From contig JASAOO010002885.1 of the NCBI GenBank assembly GCA_030849075.1, positions 1 to 12,409 on the forward strand: a stretch of DNA of 12,409 nucleotides, in the 5' to 3' direction. The notes beneath the pieces were generated by a model. It saw only the letters and a program-made list of their open reading frames with translations. It searched no databases and had not been told where the DNA came from. Source of the DNA: Zelonia costaricensis. Lineage: Eukaryota; Euglenozoa; Kinetoplastea; Trypanosomatida; Trypanosomatidae. Shown here piece after piece: positions 1 to 8,360 of this stretch (positions are counted from its first letter, which is position 1; the number at the start of each line of letters is the position of its first letter). The translations under genes were made by a program, and so were the position numbers.

Positions 1-196
1 GAGAAACGACCACGCGTGGTGGTGCGGAGTGCCGTGCGTCAACGCGGGCGGTAGGGGTGATAGGAGGGGAAGGTGGCTGCCGTGGTGGGAGGGGGGGAGG
101 CGCAAGGTTTTTCTTGGGGAAGTGGGTAGGTACGGGAGCTGAGGGACAGGCGCGCGGGGTGCGTTGTTGAGCGGGACACGTGAGGGGCGTACAAAG
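1..196 (-). other. Probable 5' leader of a minus-strand gene whose start lies off the left edge
   Basis: This stretch is strongly pyrimidine-rich on the minus strand and contains no minus-strand ATG. In fact no minus-strand ATG occurs anywhere from 1 to 649. That fits an untranslated leader and acceptor region preceding a start codon outside the window. No coding sequence is recognisable here. The skewed base composition alone would also make ATG rare, so the assignment is tentative. Confidence 0.35.
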
Positions 197-214
197 CTGA
201 AGAAAGAAAGAAGG
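197..214 (-). promoter_or_regulatory. Candidate spliced-leader acceptor for a gene beyond the left edge
   Basis: On the minus strand this reads as a clean pyrimidine tract, CCTTCTTTCTTTCTTCAG, ending in AG at 198-197. A further T13 run lies about 60 bases upstream (near 263-275), and other AGs after pyrimidine tracts lie near 242 and 139. With no ATG to its left within the window, it fits the acceptor of the next leftward gene. Confidence 0.45.
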
Positions 215-959
215 TGGGAAAGCAGCAGGTGGCGTCTGCGGGAAACAGGAGGGGCCACACACAAAAAAAAAAAAAGCTGGACCAACTCGCCGCAGGCAAA
301 TATCAAGCAATGAGCGAAGATGGAAGAGAAGAACGGAAAGAGAGAAACCGTGGCGAGTCGTGGCACAACTCGGGAGCGGTCGAAAGTGAGCTTCAGCGAC
401 GAGGGAGGGGGGGAAGGGGGTGAGTCGAAGCGAGGAGGTGCGGCGGTCGGGGAGCCCTCGAGGGGTCGACGTTGTCGCGGACGGTCGGTGGACGGTGAGG
501 GGTGTGTGGGTGCAAAGTGTCGCACCAGACGGGCAGATCGTGTGAGGAGTGAAGCGAAGCAGGGGGTGGGTTGAGGAGGTGAGAGGAAGTAGAAGAGGCT
601 CAGAAGCAGTTTTTTTTTCTTCTTCACTACAAGCGCGAGCGGCGTTGTGCATTGCGATGCCGACGCGCGGTCAGGGGGGGGGGAAGTGTGAGATGGCGAA
701 ATGCGAACTGTCAGAGGGCACCCCACTGCTGTAGGCTGCATATCACAAACTCACCGGGTGGAGCGTCTGGCGAGCTTGCACGTCGATGTGACGCCGAGAG
801 ACGGGGCATGGGTGGGTGGTAGACTCGTTGCACCGCTGCTTCCGTCTGGTGGTGCGCGGGGGTAGGGAGAAGGACGGAAGCACCCTACGCATCGAGTGGT
901 GAGGGGGAAGAGAGAGAGGCTTCGTCATCAGAACTGCACAGGGCTTTCCTTTTTTACAC

Positions 960-1430
960 ATGTGAACAGAGCAGATCGTTCTGTATTGTGCCTTGTGGCC
1001 TCTCTCCCCCTCCCCTCCGCAGCGTGCCCCACAGGCGCACGAAACCGTGCACCAGTCCCCTCTCCACCCCCTTCCCCTGTCCTCCTCCTCCTCCACTCCC
1101 AGTGGCCGGTGCACGGCGCGTGCCTTGCAGCCACCGCGGGCCCCCCCCTTTCCCACCAGCCCGCAAACGCACGTCTTCGCATCCCTTCCACCGCTTTCAG
1201 AGCCCGAGCTCTCTTCTCAACGTACACGCCCCGTCCTCGTGGACGCCGCTGTCTGTATTTTTGGCTGTATTTGTATTTGTGTTTGCTTCCGTTCACCGCT
1301 TTTTTTTTCCTTTTTTAAGACTGTTGGACGTGTTCGCTTCTGCACCGCACTTTGTTTCCTGTTTTTTTGTGTGTGTTCACCCTCAACCAGAGCGGCACGT
1401 GAGGCGGAGCGCCACAACAACAAACCAAAA
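960..1430 (+). other. Pyrimidine-rich island of reversed strand polarity
   Basis: For about 470 bases the plus strand switches from purine-rich to C/T-rich. It carries several tract-plus-AG motifs on the plus strand: CTCCCCTCCGCAG ending near 1022, CCTCCACTCCCAG ending near 1103, and a T/C run with AAG ending near 1319. These resemble plus-strand splice acceptors, but no convincing plus-strand gene follows. It may be a small inverted segment or only local composition. Confidence 0.35.
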
Positions 1431-1459
1431 GATAAATGAGAAAAGAGGAAAAAAACCGT

Positions 1460-1475
1460 CACACACACACACACA
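1460..1475 (+). repeat. (CA)n microsatellite
   Basis: A perfect CA dinucleotide run of about 15 bases, directly followed by other C/A-rich sequence. Confidence 0.85.
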
Positions 1476-1559
1476 AGAGACGCGAGCACGCACCCACGCC
1501 CCAACACAGACACGGCGATCAGGACGCTCACAAAAGGAAGTCAGAGGTGTGTGGGGGGC

Positions 1560-1578
1560 GGGGGGGGGGGGGGGGGGG
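1560..1578 (+). repeat. Poly-G run (19 G)
   Basis: Nineteen consecutive G on the plus strand, preceded by a six-G run at 1553-1558. It could form a G-quadruplex in DNA; in leftward transcripts it would be poly-C. Such homopolymers are also prone to length errors in assembly. Confidence 0.9.
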
Positions 1579-1900
1579 CGAGGTCACCACAAGTGCGCGC
1601 TCAAGGGGACATGGACAGAATGCGAAAAAGCAGAAGAGATGATGCGAGGACACATCAGAGAAAAGGTCGACAAGGCTGCGCGAATTCAGTTGGAGGGAAG
1701 ACGGGGGTGGTGGGGAGGACGCGTTTGCAGTATGTGGAGCGCCGCGCTTGTGCCACTTTTGAATGTCTGGGGTTCAGATGTGGTGCGTAGGGTTCGCATT
1801 GACGCTGCCGCTCGCGGCTTCGTCACGCACCAACGCGCACAGGCAGCGGCCGTCGCAAGAAGTTTTGGGAGAGGGGGGAGAGAGAGGGAGAGCCAAGGTT

Positions 1901-1930
1901 GCGGCGGCGGCGGCGGCGGGGGCGGGGGGA
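1901..1930 (+). repeat. (GGC)n / G-rich microsatellite
   Basis: About six GCG/GGC units followed by G-rich sequence, embedded in purine-rich spacer. It could fold as a G-quadruplex on the plus strand. It is not part of a credible gene. Confidence 0.85.
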
Positions 1931-2059
1931 GAGAGAAGGAAAAGGAGAAAACGAAGGGGGAAGCACGTGAACATTCCCCGCACTGGGAACTCCTGCGTTT
2001 CTCACGGATGCACGCCCATCCAGAAAGGTGAAGGATGCACGTGCGCTCTCATGTTCTCT

Positions 2060-2073
2060 GTGTGTGTGTGTGC
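2060..2073 (+). repeat. (GT)n microsatellite
   Basis: A perfect GT run of about 14 bases, the first of four GT arrays between 2060 and 3440. Confidence 0.85.
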
Positions 2074-2510
2074 GTCATCTAGCCATGACCCAGCCTTGAG
2101 AGAGAGGTGAGGCACACCGCTTGAGTAGCAGAGACAGAAGCCATGGCCGGCTCAGCTTCAGGCAGTCCGCGTACCGCCCATACACATCCACCCCCACTCA
2201 CCCACCCACCCCCTCCTCGTGTGCAGTTCACCATGGCAGACGGGTGTATAGTGCTCACTACAAGAAAAAGCGGGAGAAGAAAAAGAGTCGCTGCTGGGAA
2301 CAGCAGACACACACAGACACACGCAAACAAATTAGGAAGTGCCACACAGACGGACCCCTCGCACTCCTGTGCCACCCCCACCGCTCTCCTTCATCAACAA
2401 CCGCACTTGGCATCGTCATCCCACGTCGAGCGGCGAAGCACGTTCTTACGGGGGTTCATGCGTGCAAGCTTTCCCTTGGGTTTTCTGATGAACGCTTCGG
2501 TGTTCCTTCT

Positions 2511-2529
2511 GTGTGTGTGTGTGTGTGTG
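2511..2529 (+). repeat. (GT)n microsatellite
   Basis: A perfect GT run of about 19 bases in the gene-free region. Confidence 0.88.
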
Positions 2530-2770
2530 GATAAAAGGAGGGCGTGACGACAGACGCGCAGCGGATCAGACGAGGAAGTGAGAGCGCGCAAAGGGGGGAG
2601 GGGAGAAGGGGAGGGAACGAAGTGGGGGCGAGAAGTCACAGCACAAGAAGAGAGCGGGGAAGGGGGAGGGGGGCACCCGAAAAAAAAAAGGGGAAAGGAA
2701 GCAAGAAAGAAATCGTTTTGGGTGTGTTTATGTGAAAGATCCCTCCTCCATGGGTGTCTGTGCTCATCTC

Positions 2771-2786
2771 TGTGTGTGTGTGTGTG
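2771..2786 (+). repeat. (TG)n microsatellite
   Basis: A perfect TG run of 16 bases in the gene-free region. Confidence 0.87.
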
Positions 2787-3401
2787 CATGCAAGGCGGTA
2801 GCTCGATCTGTTGTGTGAACAGTGGAGCAGAGAGATAAGGAGGAAAGAGAGAAAGCACGTACGCGACGAAGTACGCGCGCTTCGATCTACAAAAAGGAGC
2901 GGTGGCGGGCGCGGCGGGGGGATGGGTGGAAGTAGGGGGGAGAGGGTTAGGGGGGTGGACGAGGACATGAAGGTCACTCAGACCACGTCCGGCGTGGACG
3001 GCCCCTCCCCCCCCCTATGCCTCCTTCTCTCTTCGCTCTCCACACGCGACACTGCAAACATGACAAGTAGTGAGGGAGCGCGTCGATGCCAGAGGCAACA
3101 AGAGCAGGTGGAAAACAAAGCTGCGGCGAAGCAGCTCTTGTGCGTCGATGCCTCGCCGGCGTAGCCCTCCGCTGTCACGAAGAAGTGAAAAAAAAGGGAG
3201 AAAAAAGGCGGAGAGACGATCACAAAGGGGAGGGGAAGCATCGGACACGCACAGAGAGGGTGCGCCAAGACAGCGCGAAGAAACGACAAGAGACAACGTC
3301 AGCCGTGGACGCAACTGCGCATCCCCACACGCACGCACGTCAGCACGCAGATGAAGACAGCGAGAGCTCTTGCCCTAGTGGCCCCTGTCTTGTGTCTTAA
3401 A

Positions 3402-3408
<7 letters not shown>

Positions 3409-3440
<32 letters not shown>
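3409..3440 (+). repeat. (GT)16 microsatellite, the longest dinucleotide array in the window
   Basis: Sixteen perfect GT units with imperfect GT sequence on both flanks (about 3403-3450). In a leftward transcript it would be a CA array. Confidence 0.92.
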
Positions 3441-3444
<4 letters not shown>

Positions 3445-5453
3445 TTGTGTGGGAAGTGATCTCGTGCGGCTCCAGGACAAGCAAGGGAGGGGAGGGGAAG
3501 AGAGGGCGGGGGCAGTGTCGCGGTATAGCGGGGTCACTGCACTATAGGGAGAGGAACGGAGGGGAGAAGACAGGACAAGGCGCTTGACGTGGGTGTGTTT
3601 GGGTGGAATATGGTGCTCGCGTGAGAGACAGAAAATGGGACAAAAAAAAAAAGAGGAGTCAACGCGCGCTCGAAGCGCTCTGTTGCGGGAGCGAGGTCGA
3701 ACGCGAAGAGACGCTGGCCGTGTGAATGACAATGATGGCGGTGATGGTCAGCTGCACGCACGCTGTGGTGGGGGGAGAGAGAGGGGAGCCGGGCGAGGAT
3801 GGGCGCGCGGCGGGGTGCACTGCACAAAGCACAAACAGGAGAGCATCTGCCCTTCTCACCAGTGAGTGCGCAGGCCACTGCGCCTCTTCCTTTCTTTTTT
3901 TTTCCGCAACGATCGCGTCAACAGAATCGCGGAGCTCCAAATATCAAAGGAAGAACGAACGAACAACAACAACGAGAAGGCAAAGCAGAGGACGAAAAAG
4001 GAAAAAAAAAAGAAGGGGTTGAAGAGATCGCTGGCATGTTGAAACGCAGAAAGGCAGGGGAAGTGGGGGACGAAGACGGGAAGAAGGTCATCAAGGAAGG
4101 TGTACTTGAGGAACGCCATGGGCATGAAACGGAACGAGAACACCCTGCGCATTCCGTCCGGTCGCAAGTGCAATACACAGCCGCAAATGCACACACGTAT
4201 ACACACTCACACACGCACGCACAGGCGCATGCGGAATGCTCAAGCAGTGAAGAAGAAGAGAGGAAGGTGGATGGGGGAGAAGCAAGAAAAGGAGTACATT
4301 ACAGACATGGAACAGAGGAGGAGGAAAAGGAGGGGGGAAGGAGACTAAGAGAGCGTGGCGACACGAAGTCGTCACGAGCACGAGGAGTAGAGACACACAT
4401 TAGGTGACGAGTGAACGGCGGAAACCAAATGCACGAGCTTCCGTCTCCACCCCCCCTCTTCTCTTCTCCAGACCCACGCGCATACGCAGCCACATCAGCC
4501 CCCACCTATACACACATGCGGAGAGACGGCCTAGCACGCAGTGACCTCCAACACAGCGCACGCGTCCACGCCTTTTTCTTTCCCTGCATGTGCGTGGGCG
4601 CGTGTGGGTGCTCGTCGATGGTGCGCGAGTTCAGGAGGCGGGGGGAGGGGGTGAAGAAGCAGACGACAAAGAGAAAACAGAATGACGATATACCGTGGCT
4701 ATAATACGTGGAAGCTGTCTCACAGCAGCACGTGGAGGTGAGACAAGAGCAGAGTGGAAATAGAATATAGGCAGTTAAGATGAAGTGTGGACGCGCACAT
4801 CAACATCGCACGAGCATACGTGCCGCATTCGTGCAAACGTCCGTAGGAAACAAGAATCAAAAGGGTGAAAGGGGAAGGGAAGGAGAGGGAACGAGCAAGA
4901 AGAACGCCACGGTTTGGCCGCTTATTGACTGACCCGCGCGACGTTATCGTATTTCTTTTTTTCTTCTTTCTTCATCATCGTCATCATCTACGTGCACCTC
5001 CTCCCTTGCCGGACACGGCGAGCCACTGGAGTGAGGGGGGTGAAGAGAGCGGCGGAGGGGAGTAAAAAAAAAAAGGCGAGGGACGCCATCGGTTCCGCTG
5101 ATCCTCGACGTAGTGACGTCACGTCATGGTGAAGAAGCGAAGGAGAATAATACAGACAAGATGGCTTCTTTCCGTTTCTTCTCTGTAGCCGATGCACAGA
5201 GCCGGAGAGCCAAGGAGGAGCAAGAAAGAGGGCGGGGGGAGGAGGAGGCTTGCGCACGTGGAGGGGAGGGAAATGGGACACGAAGAGAACGAGGACGACG
5301 AGGGCCTTCACGGTGGACTCGGAGTTGCTACAGAATGATGTCCAACTCTTCGTCAGGGTGCGGTTATCGTTCCTCTTTTCTTTCTGTTGTTGTTTCCATG
5401 GTGCAGCCGTCCCTGGCGATGCATGACGCAAATGTGAACGCGCAAACACGCCT

Positions 5454-5472
5454 ACACACACACACACACACA
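5454..5472 (+). repeat. (AC)n microsatellite
   Basis: A perfect AC run of 19 bases. It produces the VCVCVCV stretch in the doubtful minus-strand frame at 4988-5569. Confidence 0.88.
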
Positions 5473-5649
5473 TGACCGTCCCTGCCACGCGTCTACACCG
5501 TAAAACTCTCTCTCCCGCACTCTGTCCTCCGCTTTCCCGCTTTCTGCTCCTCTTCTCCGTGAGCCACATGCACGGCTCTGGTGATCAAGCGGACGACGCT
5601 GCGAGGCGGCAGCAGCGTGGCAATAAACACAGAGAGACCGACGATATCA

Positions 5650-5663
5650 CTAAAAAAAAAAAA
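5650..5663 (-). promoter_or_regulatory. T12-AG motif resembling a minus-strand splice acceptor
   Basis: On the minus strand twelve T residues run directly into AG (5651-5650), a textbook trans-splice acceptor shape, about 470 bases downstream of the transporter stop. An ATG lies about 80 bases further on, at 5569, opening a 193-codon frame of doubtful reality. The motif may be used, cryptic, or chance in T-rich UTR sequence. Confidence 0.25.
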
Positions 5664-6004
5664 CAAGCAGTCGGGCTGGGCGAGGAGGGCGAGAAAATGG
5701 CACAAGTCAAGATAAGGCAGTTGTGGCAGAAAAACAAACAAAGGGAAAAACATGCGGCCACCCAGGCAGAACTTTTGCAGGGCGATGCTGATGCCGCCTG
5801 GGGTGGGGACTTGCGGGGCTAGCGAGATGATCTCATCCAGCAACACATGTCAAGTACGCGTACCTGACAAGGCGACCACACGCACACAGCACAGAAGACA
5901 CACAAACTAAACAAAAAGGTGGAACGGAGAACGAGCGAGGCAGGCGATCCACACGCTACAGACAGTGACTTAAGAATGGGAAACCTGTTCCCGCTGTTGT
6001 TCGG

Positions 6005-6024
6005 TTTTGTTTTGTTTTTGTTTT
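6005..6024 (-). other. A-rich CAAAA-type tract shortly after the transporter stop
   Basis: In the sense direction the 3' UTR carries a tract of repeated CAAAA/CAAAAA units about 95 bases after the TGA. It is the most A-rich block near this gene. Read on plus, the same block looks like a pyrimidine/G tract with AG near 6038, but what follows on plus is only antisense to the coding region. Confidence 0.5.
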
Positions 6025-6117
6025 CCTTCTGCCCGTAGTCCAGTATGGAAGCGGTCGCGGTGATGGACAAGACCGCCGCACGCAGCCGCGTCCTGCCGAC
6101 ACTGCCTGTTCTACGCC

Positions 6118-8142
6118 TCACTGTTGGCGGCGGTGCGCGGTCTCCTCGCTCGGCGCCTCGTCGTGGGTGGGCGCGGTGTAATACGTGGGCACCGTTTCCC
6201 CCGCATGAGCGCCATAGGGGTACGCGTTGTGCGCAAGGTGGGCTTCGTGAGCCACCGCCTCCTCACGCAGCCGCGCACGCTCCTCCAGCGTCTTGATGCA
6301 GTACGAGCGGTAGCGGAAGTGCAGAATGACGTCCGTGATGAAGGCGCTGCAGGCAAGCCCAAGCATCACGAGCATCGGCATCATGACGCACTTCTTGCCG
6401 TAGCACAGCTTCCCGCCCTGCTTTTCCGCCTGCACCGTGTACCACTCACCGTACAGGAACCGGTTGTACACAATCGAGGCCACCAGTGTTGCCGTGAAGC
6501 AGAAGTTGTAGTGCTTCGCGGGGTCCTTCGCGAAGATCGTGCGCGTCACCAGCAGCGTTGCACCCGAGAGGAAGCCGTTGCCCAGCGCTGCAATCACGTA
6601 CGGCAGCGGCAGGAGGCGGGTTGGCAGCGTCAGGAAGAGCACAATCGTGATGATAATCAGGCAGGTGGGAACGAAGACCGCGATGGTGATCGGGATGCGG
6701 TCCTCCGCCTTGCGCTTCTGCGACCACACCTCAAAGAAGGACATCAGCAGCCGGCCCACCGCGCTGCCCACGCCGTTCAGCACCGTCAGCATCGTGCGCA
6801 GTGACGAGTCCACCGGCGCACTCTGCAGCGCGGCGAGAATGAACGCGGCGTTGTAGATAATCACGAACTCCGCACCGACAATGGTGAACATCGTCCACCA
6901 CAACGCCCACAGCTCCACCGTGCGCAGGTTGTGGAAGAAGGTGCCCTGGTACTGCGGCGCGAGGTAGTCGACCTCGGCCTCACCCGCCGCAATACCGCCC
7001 TCCTCCTCCTCCATGACTTCTGCCACGACGAGGTCGTCCGGCTTGCGCTTCTGCTCGGCGCGGCCGCCCTCGCCACTCTGCACCACCTCACTGTGCCGCT
7101 CCTCCGGGCCGTGGAAGTCGTCGTTCAGGCTCTCCTTCATCTCGCGCCACTCCTGCGACGAGGTCACGTCGCGCGCCTCCACCTCGTCCAGCGCCTGCGG
7201 GGTCTTCTTGTTCGTTGGATGAAAGAACGGAATGTGGCTGCTGTTCAGGAACGGCAGCGGAGCCGCCACGAGCAGGTACAGGAACATCATCACGGTCGTG
7301 AAGATGGCAAAGGCGAGCTTTGGCGTCTTGCCCAGGCCCAGGTAACTCGCCAGTGCACCCTGCGTCGGCAGGAAGATGATCAGCGTGAAGAGAATGATGA
7401 AGCCCCAGATAAAGCGGCGCAGCGGTGCCTCCTGACGCAGGTACTGCGCCTTGGTCGCCAGACGGCGCTCCTTGCGTTCCTCAGACATGTACCGCTCCTG
7501 ATAGCCCGTGAGGTGGTACGGCGGCAGGCGCATGAAGGTGATGCACAGTCCGCCGACCACCACGGCGAGTGAGAAGAGGAAGAAGAAGTGCTTCATCGGG
7601 TTCGAGTCAAAGAAGCCGGCGTACAGGCACGCCACCAGCGCGGAGCCGAGACCAGAAAAGGTCTTCAGCAGCGCCGCGACCGTGCCACGGTTCGTCGGGA
7701 AGTACGACAGCACCGTGATGCAGTTACACAGGTCGAACAGGATGCACCCGCTGCACAGCAGCGCGTCGAAGACGCACAGCCGGATCACGCTACCCTCGAT
7801 CGTGCCCATGAAGCACAGCCCCTGCATGAGGGTACCCAGCGGAAGGTAGATGGTCGCGATGATCGCAATCGGCAGCGGGCCGAGGAAGTCGTACAGGAAC
7901 GCGTAGGGCAGCACACAGTACTGGAAGACAAGGCCGGTCGTCACAATGGTGCTCATGTCGCGCTGCGAGAGGTGGTAGCGCTCCTGCATCGTGCCCGAGA
8001 TGAGGTTCCAGGCGTAGGTGAAGGAGAAGACGATGCAGCCGAAGGAGCCCAGGACTAGAATCGCAAAGCGCTTGTACTCGTTGATGGGCTCCTGCGGCCC
8101 GGTGGCCAGCCGGATCACCTCCACCTTCTCGTGCGTCTGCAT
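6118..8142 (-). CDS. Nodulin-like / MFS-type polytopic membrane transporter (complete)
   Basis: A 674-residue membrane protein, probably a small-solute transporter; the substrate cannot be read from the sequence. About 12-14 hydrophobic segments are visible: near 24-47, 64-85, 89-112, 122-146, 154-177, 185-206, 243-262, 276-298, 408-432, 448-470, 483-507, 511-534, 545-562 and 586-608. Nodulin-like hallmarks are an N-terminal YAW..ISG block (43-50), LSQRD (58-62), FLYDFLGP (82-89) and above all FPTNRGTVAALLK (148-160) followed by SGLGSA. The C-terminal half has GAEFVIIYNAAFI (423-435) and LNGVGSAVGR (455-464). A hydrophilic, acidic loop (299-404) and a His/Glu-rich tail (609-674) are probably cytoplasmic. 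Cys580 and Cys585 lie in a loop before the last segment. The start is the only ATG in the open frame; the frame runs further upstream only through the splice-acceptor region, to a GTG at 8223. The stop is TGA. A Leishmania MFS protein (LIR1) has been linked to iron handling; whether this is an orthologue is unknown. The family call is firm, the function is not. Confidence 0.93.
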   Translation of the reverse strand: MQTHEKVEVIRLATGPQEPINEYKRFAILVLGSFGCIVFSFTYAWNLISGTMQERYHLSQRDMSTIVTTGLVFQYCVLPYAFLYDFLGPLPIAIIATIYLPLGTLMQGLCFMGTIEGSVIRLCVFDALLCSGCILFDLCNCITVLSYFPTNRGTVAALLKTFSGLGSALVACLYAGFFDSNPMKHFFFLFSLAVVVGGLCITFMRLPPYHLTGYQERYMSEERKERRLATKAQYLRQEAPLRRFIWGFIILFTLIIFLPTQGALASYLGLGKTPKLAFAIFTTVMMFLYLLVAAPLPFLNSSHIPFFHPTNKKTPQALDEVEARDVTSSQEWREMKESLNDDFHGPEERHSEVVQSGEGGRAEQKRKPDDLVVAEVMEEEEGGIAAGEAEVDYLAPQYQGTFFHNLRTVELWALWWTMFTIVGAEFVIIYNAAFILAALQSAPVDSSLRTMLTVLNGVGSAVGRLLMSFFEVWSQKRKAEDRIPITIAVFVPTCLIIITIVLFLTLPTRLLPLPYVIAALGNGFLSGATLLVTRTIFAKDPAKHYNFCFTATLVASIVYNRFLYGEWYTVQAEKQGGKLCYGKKCVMMPMLVMLGLACSAFITDVILHFRYRSYCIKTLEERARLREEAVAHEAHLAHNAYPYGAHAGETVPTYYTAPTHDEAPSEETAHRRQQ
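6278..6315 (-). repeat. Perfect 38-bp match with the tandem paralog
   Basis: These coding bases (residues around RYRSYCIKTLEERAR) are identical to 12299-12336, and the similarity continues at about 85% to the right edge. They mark the shared part of the two tandem genes. To their left, in the direction of the stop codons, similarity ends abruptly. Confidence 0.9.
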
Positions 8143-8215
8143 GGCTGCGGGTGAGAGGGAGGGGAGGGGAGGGATGGGGGCTGCTGTACAAGAAGAAATG
8201 GAGTGGGAGAGGGAC
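8143..8215 (-). promoter_or_regulatory. Spliced-leader acceptor region and short 5' leader of the transporter gene
   Basis: Read on the minus strand, two pyrimidine tracts precede the ATG. The first ends in TTTCTTCTTGTACAGCAG, with AG dinucleotides at 8185-8184 and 8182-8181, giving a leader of about 38-41 nt. The second is a C/T run ending in CCCGCAG, with its AG at 8146-8145, only two bases before the ATG. No ATG occurs between the first AG and the start codon. This layout is what trypanosomatid trans-splicing uses. Which AG is used cannot be settled from sequence. The first is favoured because it has the more T-rich tract and leaves a usable leader. Confidence 0.65.
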
Positions 8216-8296
8216 CTGGTCACAGATACAGGGGCGTGAGTGAGGAACCAGAACTCAGATCCTCTGCAGGCTGGCGTATGTGGGTACGACGAGGGA

Positions 8297-8306
8297 GGGG
8301 GGGGGG
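8297..8306 (+). repeat. Poly-G run (10 G)
   Basis: Ten consecutive G about 110 bases beyond the transporter's splice acceptor. On the transcribed sense strand this is a C run within the pyrimidine-rich area expected between poly(A) and acceptor sites. Confidence 0.85.
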
Positions 8307-8344
8307 CGGCGTGCGAGCGTTGCTGTCAGCGCAGCCGCGTGGAA

Positions 8345-8360
8345 CACTGTGGACACAGTG
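8345..8360. repeat. Short inverted repeat (6-bp stem, 4-nt loop)
   Basis: CACTGT and ACAGTG are separated by GGAC, giving a perfect small hairpin about 160 bases upstream of the complete gene's acceptor. A chance occurrence is possible. Confidence 0.5.

Larger units (their letters stand above)
215..6117. other. Long gene-free region (3' UTR of the transporter plus intergenic spacer)
   Basis: I see no credible protein gene in these 5.9 kb. The open frames are translations of purine runs and dinucleotide repeats (VCVCVC, HTHTHT, GGGGG, KKRKK), overlap one another on both strands and match no family. The plus strand is mostly purine-rich, as expected between genes transcribed leftward. Exceptions are pyrimidine-rich islands near 960-1430, 2150-2500, 2990-3060, 3850-3910, 4440-4600, 4940-5010 and 5340-5560. 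It should hold the 3' UTR and poly(A) site of the transporter and the spacer to the next leftward gene. No tRNA-like or rRNA-like segment was found. Confidence 0.7.

Noticed and set aside
988..2031. Longest plus-strand frame in the left region (347 codons)
   Set aside because: It begins at GTG rather than ATG, and its translation is poly-Pro, HTHT, poly-Gly and Lys/Glu runs from simple repeats. It crosses the poly-G tract and resembles no family.
97..2120. A third, degenerate transporter copy at the position predicted by the tandem spacing
   Set aside because: No fragment of the family motifs (FPTNRG, SYCIKTLEERAR, FLYDFLGP) is visible in any frame there.
3799..4407. 202-codon plus-strand frame
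   Set aside because: Made almost entirely of Lys/Glu/Arg runs and HTHTH from CA repeats, with no recognisable domain, and opposite to the inferred transcription direction.
4973..4988. CAT/CGT triplet run as a possible CRISPR-like or coding repeat
   Set aside because: A short microsatellite with no spacers or longer repeats. No CRISPR array exists in the window.
5113..5122. Perfect palindrome GTGACGTCAC
   Set aside because: Ten-base palindromes occur by chance at this scale. CRE-type promoter control is not expected in trypanosomatid polycistrons.
6000..6050. Plus-strand T-rich tract followed by AG, like a splice acceptor
   Set aside because: Only frames antisense to the transporter follow. 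The same block is better read as an A-rich tract in the sense 3' UTR.
7590..7612. GGTTCGAGTC resembling a tRNA T-loop
   Set aside because: It lies inside the transporter coding sequence, with no acceptor stem, D-arm or anticodon arm around it.
6124..8058. Plus-strand frames of 226, 213 and 156 codons
   Set aside because: They are antisense shadows of the transporter gene, rich in Arg/His/Gln as expected from GC-rich third positions.
8143..8223. N-terminal extension of the transporter by 27 codons
   Set aside because: The upstream codon is GTG, not ATG, and the extension translates the pyrimidine tracts and acceptor AGs. A eukaryotic start at the ATG of 8142 is far more likely.
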